Below, in pieces: positions 27,605-35,941 of a stretch of DNA of 64,000 bases (within the stretch, counting starts at the first letter, position 1; each line of letters opens with the position of its first letter). A program made the translations under genes and the position numbers. The stretch covers positions 372,001-436,000 of the forward strand of contig NZ_AKJN02000008.1 in assembly GCF_000282315.2 (NCBI RefSeq), read 5' to 3'. The DNA is from Pseudomonas sp. GM41(2012) (GTDB lineage Bacteria > Pseudomonadota > Gammaproteobacteria > Pseudomonadales > Pseudomonadaceae). Under the pieces are notes generated by a model. The model ran no database searches. It was not told the origin of the DNA and saw nothing but the letters and a program-made list of their open reading frames with translations.

Positions 27605-27691
27605 CATCGCGAGCAGGCTCGCTCCCACATTTTTGATCGTGTTTTCCTGAAAGAACTCGGTCACCTGTGGGAGCGGGCTTGCTCGCGAATG
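27605..27691. repeat. REPIN-like inverted repeat
   Basis: CATCGCGAGCAGGCTCGCTC pairs with the slightly diverged GAGCGGGCTTGCTCGCGAATG, separated by about 37 bp. It lies between the convergent LpxH-like and HD genes. Confidence 0.85.
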
Positions 27692-27717
27692 GACTGCGCA
27701 GCAGTCCCCAAGATTTA

Positions 27718-28308
27718 TCAGGCCGACGCGTGTTCTTCCATCGCCACCTTGTAAATCGAGTACTTGGGCTGCGCAAACAACCGTTCCATCATCGGCTCAA
27801 AGAAGCTCAGCGGCAGCGTGTCATACGCCGGATCAAACGCCGCTGCGTCATATTTGGCGCAAAACTCAATCGTCGCCTGATACTGCGGATGCCCGCTGAA
27901 TTGCTCGCGCAAATGCCGGTCCATCCCTAGATGATGGAAGAAGTAATACCCCTGGAAAATTCCGTGTTTCTCGACCATCCACAGGTTCTCGGCGCTGACG
28001 AACGGCTTGAGGATTGCCGCAGCGATGTCCGGGTGGTTGTAGGAACCCAAGGTGTCGCCGATGTCGTGAAGCAGTGCGCAGACCACGTATTCTTCATCGC
28101 GGCCATCACGCCAGGCACGGCTGGCGGTTTGCAGGGAATGGGTCAGACGATCCACCGGGAAGCCGCCAAAATCACCCTCCAGTAATTTCAGGTGCGCCAC
28201 AATCCGTGTCGGCAATTGCCTCGCATAGGCACTGAAATCTGCGGCGATGATTGCCCAGTCTTCCTGCGTGCCGTCCTGCATGTGGGTGAAACGGGCGTGG
28301 GCGTTCAT
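27718..28308 (-). CDS. HD-domain metal-dependent protein
   Basis: This 196-aa protein has an HD signature (YVVCALLHDIGDTLGSYNHPD) with further histidines (VEKHGIFQGYYFFHHLGMDRH) that could complete a di-iron site. Such spacing is seen in HD phosphohydrolases and in HD mixed-valent oxygenases of the PhnZ/inositol-oxygenase type. Which chemistry applies cannot be read from this sequence. It is followed by a REP unit. It begins just downstream of the DUF962 gene on the same strand (27-bp gap), so the two are probably cotranscribed. Confidence 0.82.
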   Translation of the reverse strand: MNAHARFTHMQDGTQEDWAIIAADFSAYARQLPTRIVAHLKLLEGDFGGFPVDRLTHSLQTASRAWRDGRDEEYVVCALLHDIGDTLGSYNHPDIAAAILKPFVSAENLWMVEKHGIFQGYYFFHHLGMDRHLREQFSGHPQYQATIEFCAKYDAAAFDPAYDTLPLSFFEPMMERLFAQPKYSIYKVAMEEHASA

Positions 28309-28335
28309 CGGCTCTCCTCCTGTGGTTCATTGCGC

Positions 28336-28647
28336 CTAGAACGGCACGCGACCCAGAATCATGTCTCGGTACATGACGAAATCGCCGAGCAGGCTGTAAA
28401 ACGGATGTTGAAAGGTCGCGGGACGGTTCTTCTCGAAAAAGAAATGCCCGGCCCAGGCGAAGCTGTAACCCGCCAGAGGAAGGGCCCATAACAGCAGCCA
28501 GGCGCCTTTGCCGATGGTCAGGGCCAGGATGAAAATAACCAGCGTCGTGCCGATAAAGTGCAGTCGTCGGCAGGTGCTGTTGCTGTGTTCGCTGAGGTAA
28601 TACGGGTAGAACTCAGCGAAGCTGTTGAAACGTTTGATGTTTTCCAC
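28336..28647 (-). CDS. DUF962 (Mpo1-like) membrane protein
   Basis: This protein of about 103 aa has the DUF962 pattern SFAEFYPYYLSEHSNSTCRRLHFIGTT, two hydrophobic segments, and GYSFAWAGHFFFEKNRPATFQHPFYSLLGDFVMY. The two His-containing motifs are the metal site in yeast Mpo1, a 2-hydroxy fatty acid dioxygenase, so an Fe-dependent lipid role is possible. I chose GTG 28647 (VENIKRFNSF) because family members begin here; an upstream ATG at 28722 would add 25 unsupported residues. It lies 27 bp upstream of the HD gene. Confidence 0.82.
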   Translation of the reverse strand: MENIKRFNSFAEFYPYYLSEHSNSTCRRLHFIGTTLVIFILALTIGKGAWLLLWALPLAGYSFAWAGHFFFEKNRPATFQHPFYSLLGDFVMYRDMILGRVPF

Positions 28648-28807
28648 GACTGCGATCTCTGTGGTTACTGTTCTGACTGCAAGTTGTTCTGCGGGTAGCT
28701 TATTTGAGTCTAGAGTGATCATTGGCATCAGCCAGTGACAATAGGCGCCACTTTAGTATCCTTCGGAAATTGGCCGTAGCATGCGGCTCATCATGTAAGT
28801 GGACGAC

Positions 28808-29869
28808 ATGAGCGAACGAACGACTTCTGCAAGCTGGGCGATGGGGATTGTCAAAGCTCTGGAGATGGACGGCCTGGATTGCCGGGTGCTGTTCAAACAG
28901 CTGGGGCTCGACTACGCGGCACTGGATGATCCGGACGCGCGCTTCCCGCAAGATTCCATGACGCGACTGTGGCAGCGCGCGGTTGAGCTGTCCGGTAACC
29001 CGGCGATTGGCCTGAACATGGGCAAGGTAGTGCGACCGGCCTCCTTTCATGTGGCCGGTTACGCCTTGATGTCCAGCCAGACCCTGGCCGAAGGCTTTCA
29101 ACGGCTGGTGCGCTATCAGCGGATCATTGCGGAAAGTGCCGACCTGAGTTTCCGATTGCTGGAAGAAGGCTACGCGCTGATTCTGACGGTCCACGGCGAC
29201 CATCTGCCACCGACCCGGCAGAGCGCCGAAGCTTCACTGGCCTGTGCCCTGGCGCTGTGCGGCTGGTTGACCGGGCGCACCCTGCAACCGCGCAAGGTGC
29301 TGGTGCAGGGCGAAGAGCCCGCCGATCTCGAACCTTATAAACAAGCCTTCCATGCGCCTTTGGTGTTCAACGCACCGTATGACGCCTTGATCTTCGAACG
29401 CGCTGACATGGAGGCACCGCTGCCTACCGCCAACGAGGCGATGGCGCTGTTGCATGACCGTTTTGCCGGTGAATACCTGGCGCGATTTTCCGAGAGTCGC
29501 GTGACCCACAAGGCGCGACAGGTGCTGTGCCGTTTGCTGCCCCAGGGCGAACCCAAGCGCGATACCGTGGCGCAGACGCTGCACCTGTCGCAACGCACCT
29601 TGCAGCGACGCCTACAGGAAGAGGGCACGAGTTTTCAGACGTTGCTGGACGACACCCGGCGTGAACTGGCCGAGCAATACCTGGCGCAGCCGACCATGAC
29701 CTTGCTGGAAATTGCCTACCTGCTGGGGTTCGCCGATCCGAGCAACTTCTTCCGTGCTTTCCGCCGCTGGTTCGACGCCACCCCTGGCGAGTACCGGGCG
29801 CGGCTGATGGGCGCGCTTGCGCCTGTCAGTGACGCCAGAACGCCGGAATACACAGAACAAACACCGTAA
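28808..29869 (+). CDS. AraC family regulator with arabinose-binding-type N-domain (OruR/ArgR-like)
   Basis: This 353-aa protein has a helical N-terminal ligand domain (MGIVKALEMDGLDCRVLFKQLGLD, GLNMGKVVRPASFHVAGYAL) typical of the OruR/VirF-like AraC subgroup. A C-terminal AraC DNA-binding domain follows (TVAQTLHLSQRTLQRRLQEE, TLLEIAYLLGFADPSNFFRA). The start is ATG 28808 preceded by AAGTGGA. The 3' end overlaps the convergent trkH gene by 44 bp, so transcripts of the two genes could interfere. The target genes are unknown. Confidence 0.92.
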   Translation: MSERTTSASWAMGIVKALEMDGLDCRVLFKQLGLDYAALDDPDARFPQDSMTRLWQRAVELSGNPAIGLNMGKVVRPASFHVAGYALMSSQTLAEGFQRLVRYQRIIAESADLSFRLLEEGYALILTVHGDHLPPTRQSAEASLACALALCGWLTGRTLQPRKVLVQGEEPADLEPYKQAFHAPLVFNAPYDALIFERADMEAPLPTANEAMALLHDRFAGEYLARFSESRVTHKARQVLCRLLPQGEPKRDTVAQTLHLSQRTLQRRLQEEGTSFQTLLDDTRRELAEQYLAQPTMTLLEIAYLLGFADPSNFFRAFRRWFDATPGEYRARLMGALAPVSDARTPEYTEQTP

Positions 29870-31280
29870 TGATCTCGAGTCGGCCCAGTAGCATGCCGAA
29901 CGAGAGAATCCACTTGGCCGCGTCCGGCAGGGTGGCGAAATTGCCCGCCGGGCCAATGGTCTCGCCCAGGCCCGGGCCAACACCGGACACCGTGCTGGCT
30001 GCGCCGGTAAGGGCGGTCATCCAGTCCACGCCGAGCAGCGACAACAGCAGTGCGATCACGCAGATGGTGATGGCAAAGAAGAACGAAAAGGTCAGAATCG
30101 AACGCACGATCTCTTCGTCGAGGCGGTGACCGTTGTACTTCTGCTTGATCACCGCGCGTGGATGAATCAACTGGTTAAGGTTGGCCTTGAGCAGGATGTA
30201 CGCGACCTGGAAGCGGAAAATCTTGATCCCGCCGGCGGTCGAGCCCGAGCAGCCGCCGACAAAACCCAGGTAGAAGAACAGCATCAGTGAGAAGTTGCCC
30301 CACAGGCTGTAGTCCCCCAGCGCAAATCCTGTGGTTGTTACCACCGAGGTCACGTTCAGCGCCACATGCCGCAGCGCCTCCAGCCAATGCAACTGGGTGG
30401 TCCACCAGTACCAGGTGCCGAGCACCAGCCAGGTCACCAGCAACATGCCGAGCAAGCCTTGAACCTGCTGATCCTTGATCAGTGCTTTGCGATTACCGCG
30501 CAAGGTCGCTACATACAGGGTGAACGGCAGGCTGCCGAGGATCATGATGACGATCGCCACCCAGTGCACCGCCGGCTGCGTCCACTTGGCCAGAGACTGG
30601 TCGGACGTTGAGAAACCACCGGTGGAGATCGCCGACATCGCGTGATTGATCGCATCGAACGGGCTCATCCCGGCCCACCAGAACGCCAGGCTGCCGATAA
30701 TGGTGATGCCGACGTAGGCCGCAACGATCAAACGCGCCACCATGTGCGAACGGGGCATGACTTTTTCGGAACGGTCCGACGACTCGGTCTGAAACAGCCG
30801 CATGCCACCAATGCGCAGCAGTGGCAGAATCGCTACCGCCATGCCGATAAAGCCGATGCCGCCGATCCAGTGCAGCAACGAGCGCCACATCAGAATGCCA
30901 GGGGACATGGCGTCCAGGCCCGTGAGCACCGTCGACCCGGTGGCGGTAATGCCGGACATGCTTTCGAAGAACGAGTCGGTGTAGCTGATGTGCTGGGTCA
31001 GCAGGAACGGCAGCGCGGCGAAGATGCACACCACCAGCCAGCTGCTGACCGTCAGCAAGTACATGTCTCGCGGGCGCAGGTGTACATGTTCCGGGCGACC
31101 GGGGATGACCAGCGCGAGGCCGGCGACAAAGGTAATCATGCTCGCCCAGAGGAACGACGTCAGGTCGCTGGTGCGGTCGAAAATCACCAGTGTGGCCATG
31201 GGCACGACCATGGCGATGGCCAGGGTGATCAGGAAGATGCCGATGATGAAACCAATGAGACGTAAGGTCGGCAACGCCAT
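29826..31280 (-). CDS. trkH: TrkH family potassium transporter
   Basis: This 484-aa integral membrane subunit of the Trk K+ uptake system has the expected family length. It has ten or more hydrophobic segments and the selectivity-loop glycines typical of the family (ESMSGITATGSTVLTGLD, NHAMSAISTGGFSTSD, LNVTSVVTTTGFALGDY, GAASTVSGVGPGLGE). The start is ATG 31280 (MALPTLRLIGFIIG) with GAGCGGA upstream; earlier in-frame ATGs at 31316 and 31349 lie in an apparent leader. The partner TrkA is not in the window. Confidence 0.95.
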   Translation of the reverse strand: MALPTLRLIGFIIGIFLITLAIAMVVPMATLVIFDRTSDLTSFLWASMITFVAGLALVIPGRPEHVHLRPRDMYLLTVSSWLVVCIFAALPFLLTQHISYTDSFFESMSGITATGSTVLTGLDAMSPGILMWRSLLHWIGGIGFIGMAVAILPLLRIGGMRLFQTESSDRSEKVMPRSHMVARLIVAAYVGITIIGSLAFWWAGMSPFDAINHAMSAISTGGFSTSDQSLAKWTQPAVHWVAIVIMILGSLPFTLYVATLRGNRKALIKDQQVQGLLGMLLVTWLVLGTWYWWTTQLHWLEALRHVALNVTSVVTTTGFALGDYSLWGNFSLMLFFYLGFVGGCSGSTAGGIKIFRFQVAYILLKANLNQLIHPRAVIKQKYNGHRLDEEIVRSILTFSFFFAITICVIALLLSLLGVDWMTALTGAASTVSGVGPGLGETIGPAGNFATLPDAAKWILSFGMLLGRLEIITVFVLCIPAFWRH

Positions 31281-31402
31281 GAAGTCCGCTCGGGCTGAAA
31301 TAGGGAAGGGCGCCATTCTACCTGTGGGGTCTGCTATGTAAACCGGCACTCCCGAGGTGGTTGCAGCTAGAATAGCCTCACATTTTTTTCAGGAGGTGGC
31401 CG

Positions 31403-31969
31403 ATGCAGGCTCTCGACGCTTTGCTCAACCGTGTTTCCGTTCCACGACTGATAGAACCGGCGCCCACCGCAGAACAGCGTGAAGTGCTGTTTGGCGCCGC
31501 GATGCGAGCGCCAGACCATGGCCACTTGCAGCCTTGGCGCTTCCTGACAGTCGAAGGCGCGGCGCGCGAGCAAATGGGCGAGTTGCTGGCCGAAGCGGCG
31601 AAGCTGCAGGACAGTGAAGTGTCCGAAGCGGCGTTGGACAAGGCGCGTAACGGTCCACTGCGCGCGCCACTGGTGGTTGTGGTGATCGCCCGGTTGCAGG
31701 ATCACGTTAAATATCCGAAAACCGAACAACGGCTGGCGGCGGGCTGTGCGGCTCACGGGATTTTGCTGGCGGCTTATGCGCAAGGGATTGGCGCGGTGTG
31801 GCGCACGGGTGAGCTGGCGTATTCGGCGCATGTGGCCAAGGGCTTGGGTTTGGCGGAAGGGGAAGAGGTGATTGCGTTTCTTTACCTTGGCACGCCGCAG
31901 AAAGAACCGCGCGTGGCGGAGAAAGTCGACCTGGCTGAATTCGTCAGCGCCTGGCCTTCCAAGGGCTGA
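31403..31969 (+). CDS. YdjA-like nitroreductase family protein
   Basis: This 188-aa FMN-dependent nitroreductase-fold protein has the RAPDHGHLQPWRFLTVEG segment typical of YdjA-type members, LVVVVIARL, and the cofactor region AYAQGIGAVWRTGELAYS. The physiological substrate is unknown. The start ATG has a strong AGGAGG 5 bp upstream. It is monocistronic, with a REP unit immediately downstream. Confidence 0.93.
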   Translation: MQALDALLNRVSVPRLIEPAPTAEQREVLFGAAMRAPDHGHLQPWRFLTVEGAAREQMGELLAEAAKLQDSEVSEAALDKARNGPLRAPLVVVVIARLQDHVKYPKTEQRLAAGCAAHGILLAAYAQGIGAVWRTGELAYSAHVAKGLGLAEGEEVIAFLYLGTPQKEPRVAEKVDLAEFVSAWPSKG

Positions 31970-32011
31970 GAGCGGTCGTTTGTGAGTGAGGGGTGAATCA
32001 TTGCGATCCAG

Positions 32012-32168
32012 CCCTCACCCTAACCCTCTCCCGGAGGGAGAGGGGACTGATCGAGGTGTTCTTGGAGCGGCATCGACCTGAAAATCCGAGTTGAACTCAG
32101 GATATGAAATGCCCCCCGATCTGCTCCCTTTCCCCCTCTCCCCCGTGGGGAGAGGGCTGGGGTGAGGG
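32012..32168. repeat. CCCTCACCC-type inverted repeat pair
   Basis: CCCTCACCCTAACCCTCTCC at 32012 and its inverse at about 32126-32168 flank roughly 80 bp. Each arm is itself a hairpin (CCCTCTCCC/GGGAGAGGG). It is a second palindromic-repeat family, separating the nitroreductase and the kinase genes, whose 3' ends face each other. Confidence 0.85.
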
Positions 32169-32175
32169 GCGGATT

Positions 32176-33516
32176 TCAGAGCTGCACCATAGCCCCAGGC
32201 ACCAACGGCAATTCGAGACTGGCGATAAACCCGCCCTCCGGGTGATTAGCCAACACCAGACTCCCGCCATGCCGTTCCGCCGCACGGCGCGCAATCGCCA
32301 ATCCCAATCCATGTCCAGCCGCCGTCTGCCCCGGCGCCCGGTAGAACGGCTCGCCCAACTGACTCAAATGCGCAGCCTCTACACCCGGCCCATGGTCGCG
32401 CACACTGACCACAATCCGCTCACCCTGACGCATCGCCTGCATTTCAATCGATTGCCCCACCGGGTTGAACCGCTGAGCATTGCGCAGCAGGTTGTCGAGG
32501 GCGCGCTCGATCATCGTCGGCCAGCCTTTAAGGTTCAGCTGCGGCTCGGCCTCAAGGTGCACGTTCTGCTCCGGCGAACCCAATTGAGCATCCTTTTGCA
32601 GGGTGTTGAGCAGCGCATTGAGATCAACCTCTTCAGCGCTGGCGTTGTCGGCATCGACCCGCGCCAGAACCAGGATTTCGCTGATCAGCGCTTCCAGTCG
32701 GTCGCACTCCCGAGTGAGGCGCGGCCAGAGTTTTTGCCGTTCTTCAGGGTTGGCCCGCTCGGCCAGAGCCAGCGCAATGCGCAGCCGGGCCAGCGGTGAA
32801 CGCAGCTCATGGGACACATCACGCAGCAACTGCCGCTGACTGCCGATCAAACTTTGCAGACGCGCGCCCATGCGGTTGAAGTCGTTGGCCAGCACGCCGA
32901 ACTCATCGCGCCGGTTGGCCAGTTTTACCAGGCTGTTTTGTTGGTAGGTGGTTTGCCCCAGATCATGCACCGCGCCGCGCAAGCGGTTGAGTGGGCGAGT
33001 AATGGACATCGTCACGAACAGGCTGAACAAGGTCAGGACCACCAGCGCGATACCCAGCGCACTCAACGGCCAGAGCAGGCTTTCGCGGTGCCACGCGTCC
33101 AGCTCCGGGTGCGGAATTCGATAGATCAGCAGGTAGGTGTCGCCGGTTTTTTCGCTGGTGTACTCCGCGGTCAGACGACGCCACGGCAGGCGACGGTCGT
33201 CGTTGTTCTGTCGCGCTTCGAAGGCGGCCGCCCTGCGTGGGAAGGTGCCGCGCACCACCGGATCACCGCTCTCGTTGAGCACTTGAACGTCGATGTGATA
33301 CTGGCGCTTGCGCTGTTCCAGAATGTCCTGGGCCGCGTCTTCACCCTGTGATTCGTAGGTTTGCGTCCACTGTTCGGCCAAAGTATTGAGGCCCGGATGG
33401 CGGCTGAGAATCCACGCGTCCTGGTTGAGCATGTGCCCCAGCAGAATGGAAAGCCCTGCAACCAGAGCGATGGCCAACCAGAAGCTGGCCAGAATACGCC
33501 AGAACAATGAGCGCAC
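32176..33516 (-). CDS. CpxA-like sensor histidine kinase
   Basis: This 446-aa kinase has TM1 (about 9-28), a periplasmic sensor (about 30-150), TM2 (about 152-172), HAMP (RPLNRLRGAVHDLG), the H-box (LLRDVSHELRSPLARLRIAL), N-box (ALDNLLRNAQRFNP), and the G1/G2 boxes (VRDHGPGV, GHGLGLAIARRAAERHGG). It is CpxA-like in sequence and genomic company (Spy/CpxP-like protein and OmpR-type regulator upstream). It begins with GTG, preceded by GAGG. It probably senses envelope stress. The neighbour set matches the Cpx-like cluster of other pseudomonads; the signal has not been read from the sequence. Confidence 0.92.
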   Translation of the reverse strand: MRSLFWRILASFWLAIALVAGLSILLGHMLNQDAWILSRHPGLNTLAEQWTQTYESQGEDAAQDILEQRKRQYHIDVQVLNESGDPVVRGTFPRRAAAFEARQNNDDRRLPWRRLTAEYTSEKTGDTYLLIYRIPHPELDAWHRESLLWPLSALGIALVVLTLFSLFVTMSITRPLNRLRGAVHDLGQTTYQQNSLVKLANRRDEFGVLANDFNRMGARLQSLIGSQRQLLRDVSHELRSPLARLRIALALAERANPEERQKLWPRLTRECDRLEALISEILVLARVDADNASAEEVDLNALLNTLQKDAQLGSPEQNVHLEAEPQLNLKGWPTMIERALDNLLRNAQRFNPVGQSIEMQAMRQGERIVVSVRDHGPGVEAAHLSQLGEPFYRAPGQTAAGHGLGLAIARRAAERHGGSLVLANHPEGGFIASLELPLVPGAMVQL

Positions 33517-33544
33517 AGAAAATCCTCAGACAAACACAAATCCC

Positions 33545-33704
33545 ATGTGGGAGCGGGCCAATGTGGCGAGGGGGCTTGCCCCCGTTGGGTCGCGAAGCGG
33601 CCCCGGCATTTCAAAGTCAAACAGGTTTACGACTGCTTCGCAGCCGAACGGGGCGGTGCGGCGTTCCGACAAGCCCCCTCGCCACACAAGCTCGTTCCCA
33701 CATT
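33545..33704. repeat. REPIN-like inverted repeat
   Basis: ATGTGGGAGCGGGCCAATGT and GGCGAGGGGGCTTGCCCCCG at the left are matched in inverse by CAAGCCCCCTCGCC and GTTCCCACAT at the right. Inner arms GCGAAGC/GCTTCGC also pair. It sits between the kinase and Spy-like genes. Confidence 0.85.
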
Positions 33705-33720
33705 GAACTGAATGGCAACA

Positions 33721-33746
33721 GACCCGACGGTGTTAGCCGTCGGGTC
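33721..33746 (-). terminator. Hairpin downstream of the Spy-like gene
   Basis: GACCCGACGG pairs perfectly with CCGTCGGGTC around TGTTAG, 15 bp after the stop on the minus strand. The following T-tract is poor, so it may attenuate rather than fully stop transcription into the kinase gene. Confidence 0.55.
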
Positions 33747-33760
33747 TGGGGGTTAACGCA

Positions 33761-34213
33761 TTATTGCGCCTTTTGCGGCTGTTGCGCTTTCCAGGCCTTG
33801 AACTCGGCCCATTCGGCGCGACGCTCAGCCTGTTTTTTCTGGATCTCGTCGAATTGCTTCTGTTGATCCGGTTTCAGCAAGGCACGCACGTCGGCTTCGG
33901 CTTTCTTGTGGTTGGCCGCCATTTCATCTTTCATGGCCTTCTGGTCGGCTGGCGAGAGTTTCTCCAGGTACTTTTCGACCACTTGCTTACGCTCGTGCAT
34001 CTGCTCGCCCATGATTTTGCGGATCTGCTCGCGCTGTTCGCGGCTCAGGTCCAGTTGGCTGTACGGGCCTTTACCGTGCATGCCGTGCATCTGACCGCCA
34101 TGGCGTGAGCCGTCCATCGGGCCACCCATCGGGCCGGCACCTTCAGGCATGGCGGCCATGGCAACGGTTGGCAGGGCGGCAGCGAACATCAGAGCGATAA
34201 GAGTCTTGCGCAT
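33761..34213 (-). CDS. Spy/CpxP-like periplasmic protein (LTxxQ family)
   Basis: This 150-aa protein has a clear signal peptide (MRKTLIALMFAAALPTVAMA). A Met/Gly/His-rich segment follows (MGGPMDGSRHGGQMHGMHG), then helical LTxxQ-like repeats (LDLSREQREQIRKIM, LKPDQQKQFDEIQKKQ). Family members act as periplasmic chaperones or as modulators of the Cpx sensor. The His/Met segment might bind metal ions (inference). The start ATG 34213 has GGAG upstream. It lies between the response regulator and kinase genes, on the same strand. Confidence 0.92.
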   Translation of the reverse strand: MRKTLIALMFAAALPTVAMAAMPEGAGPMGGPMDGSRHGGQMHGMHGKGPYSQLDLSREQREQIRKIMGEQMHERKQVVEKYLEKLSPADQKAMKDEMAANHKKAEADVRALLKPDQQKQFDEIQKKQAERRAEWAEFKAWKAQQPQKAQ

Positions 34214-34348
34214 GGTGAATCTCCTTGTCTCGTTCCCGGTACGTTCCGGATGAGTACAGATTACGGAGATCAAGGTCAGCGGCGGTCAGCGGAGCGTAAA
34301 GCTTGGGTAAAGACGATTTCTCGCCGACCTGACAAAACTTACAGACAT

Positions 34349-34416
34349 CGTAGGAGCACGGCTTGCCGGCGATGGCGTCCTTGAGATAGTCATCGCCGGC
34401 AAGCCGTGCTCCTACG
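34349..34416. repeat. Short inverted repeat of the GTAGGAGCACGGCTTGCCGG family
   Basis: CGTAGGAGCACGGCTTGCCG and GCGATG are matched in inverse by CATCGC and CGGCAAGCCGTGCTCCTACG around about 16 bp. It lies between the response regulator and Spy-like genes. Confidence 0.9.
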
Positions 34417-34432
34417 GGGGAGATGTTCGGGA

Positions 34433-35110
34433 TTAGAGGCTGTAGTAATAGCCGCGGCTGCGCAGGGCCACGATGCGTGGGCGACCGTCGGGGTGCGGGC
34501 CGATCTTTTTGCGCAGGTTGCTGACGTGCATGTCCAGGCTACGGTCGTACAACGTCAGTTTGCGGCCAAGGGCGATTTGCGCCAGTTCCTGTTTGTCCAG
34601 CGGCTCGCCGGGTTGCTTGAGCAGGGCTTCGAGCAAACGGCTTTCGGAGACGGTGAGGGTGAATTCCTGTTCATCGATGCTGACCACGCCACGTACCGGG
34701 CTGAAACACAGATCGCCCAGTTCGAGCTGACTGGAGACGGCTGCCGGATGACTGCGGCGCAACACGGCGCGCAGGCGGGCGGTCAGTTCCCGTGGGTCGC
34801 ACGGTTTGGCCAGGTAATCGTCGGCGCCGAGTTCCAGGCCGAGGATGCGGTCCAGTGGTTCGCCGCGAGCCGAGAGCATCAGCACCGGCAAGTCCGGATG
34901 ATCGCTGCGCAATTGCTTGAGCAGCTCCAGGCCGCTGCCGTCCGGCAGCATCACATCCAGCACCACGGCTGCCGGAGACGTTTCGGCCAGTGCGCGACGG
35001 GCGCTCTGACCATCGTGGCAGGCGCGGACGTGGAAGCCTTCCTGGCTCAGCCAACTGCTCAGGAGCTCGCACAGCTCCTGGTCATCATCAATTAATAACA
35101 GCTCGCTCAT
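34433..35110 (-). CDS. CpxR-like OmpR-family response regulator
   Basis: This 225-aa protein has a receiver domain with acidic pocket (LIDDDQEL), phospho-acceptor Asp (AAVVLDVMLPDGSG, about residue 51), Thr/Ser and Lys (MLSARGE, YLAKPCDPREL). A winged-helix domain follows (VSESRLLEALLKQPGEPLDKQELAQIALGRKLT...LRKKIG). It probably pairs with the kinase at 32176-33516. It starts 7 bp after a small coiled-coil membrane protein gene on the same strand, so all four genes may form one unit broken up by REP sequences. Confidence 0.94.
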   Translation of the reverse strand: MSELLLIDDDQELCELLSSWLSQEGFHVRACHDGQSARRALAETSPAAVVLDVMLPDGSGLELLKQLRSDHPDLPVLMLSARGEPLDRILGLELGADDYLAKPCDPRELTARLRAVLRRSHPAAVSSQLELGDLCFSPVRGVVSIDEQEFTLTVSESRLLEALLKQPGEPLDKQELAQIALGRKLTLYDRSLDMHVSNLRKKIGPHPDGRPRIVALRSRGYYYSL

Positions 35111-35117
35111 GACTCAC

Positions 35118-35531
35118 TCAATTTAGCCATTGCCTACGTTTTCTGGTGGCACCACTGGCGAAGATACCGCAGAGCAGCGCCAATAGCGCTACCCCGGCGC
35201 CGATGACGAACCACTGTTGCTGGTCGGTCAATAGACGCGGCAGCGGGCTGCTGGCCTGGGTTTCCTTGAGTTGCAGCTTGAGGCGCTGATTCTCTTGGCG
35301 CAACCGGCTCAGCTGAGCGCTTTCGCGTTCGGCATCGGTATTTTGCAGTTGTTTACTCAGTTCTTCTCGTTGCTGTTCGCTTACCTTCAAGCGCTGTTGC
35401 AACTGGGTGATCTGGCTGCCGGCGCTCAGGGACAATGGCGTGGAACTACCGCCCTCGGCGCTTTCTTCACCGTGGGCAGGGGCCACAATCGACAACGTCA
35501 CCAACATCAGACACAACGGACCTTTGCGCAT
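35118..35531 (-). CDS. Secreted or anchored coiled-coil protein, unknown function
   Basis: This 137-aa protein has a signal peptide (MRKGPLCLMLVTLSIVAPAHG), a long coiled coil (about 38-95, ITQLQQRLKVSEQQREELSK and onward) and a C-terminal membrane helix (WFVIGAGVALLALLCGIFAS) with a basic tail. The layout matches TIGR04211-type proteins lacking the SH3 domain. I chose ATG 35531 because the signal peptide begins there; the ORF is open 25 codons further upstream. It ends 7 bp before the CpxR-like gene and is probably cotranscribed, suggesting an envelope role. Confidence 0.82.
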   Translation of the reverse strand: MRKGPLCLMLVTLSIVAPAHGEESAEGGSSTPLSLSAGSQITQLQQRLKVSEQQREELSKQLQNTDAERESAQLSRLRQENQRLKLQLKETQASSPLPRLLTDQQQWFVIGAGVALLALLCGIFASGATRKRRQWLN

Positions 35532-35640
35532 CGCCACTCCTGATTCCAATACGAGTATTGGGCAGGTTGTCGGCCGGTAAACGAGAATAATGAGCGTTGA
35601 GAGCACGATGAACCGACAAGGTTCATCGTGCGGGGAGAAA

Positions 35641-35940
35641 TTACGGGAGGACTTGCTTGAACGGTTTGACCGAAACGTTGGCGTAGACGCCTGCGGCGAT
35701 ATACGGATCAGCGTCGGCCCAGGCCTGTGCGGCGCTCAGGGAATCGAATTCGGCGACGATCAGGCTGCCGGTGAAACCCGCAGCGCCCGGATCATTGCTG
35801 TCGACCGCCGGGTGTGGACCGGCCAAAACGATGCGACCTTCACCTTTGAGCACTTGCAGGCGCTCAAGGTGTGCAGGCCGTGCGGCCAGGCGGGCTTCCA
35901 GGGAGTTGGCGACGTCTGTGGCAATGATTGCGTAAAGCAT
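35641..35940 (-). CDS. YciI-like protein
   Basis: This 99-aa ferredoxin-like-fold protein of the YciI/DUF1330-like family contains the conserved His-Asp pair region (RPAHLERLQVLKGEGRIVLAGPH) and ADADPYIAAGVYANVSVKPF. The function is unresolved; the family is proposed to have hydrolase or dehydrochlorinase-like active sites. It starts 1 bp after the yciB stop codon and is clearly cotranscribed with it. Confidence 0.92.
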   Translation of the reverse strand: MLYAIIATDVANSLEARLAARPAHLERLQVLKGEGRIVLAGPHPAVDSNDPGAAGFTGSLIVAEFDSLSAAQAWADADPYIAAGVYANVSVKPFKQVLP

Positions 35941-35941
35941 G

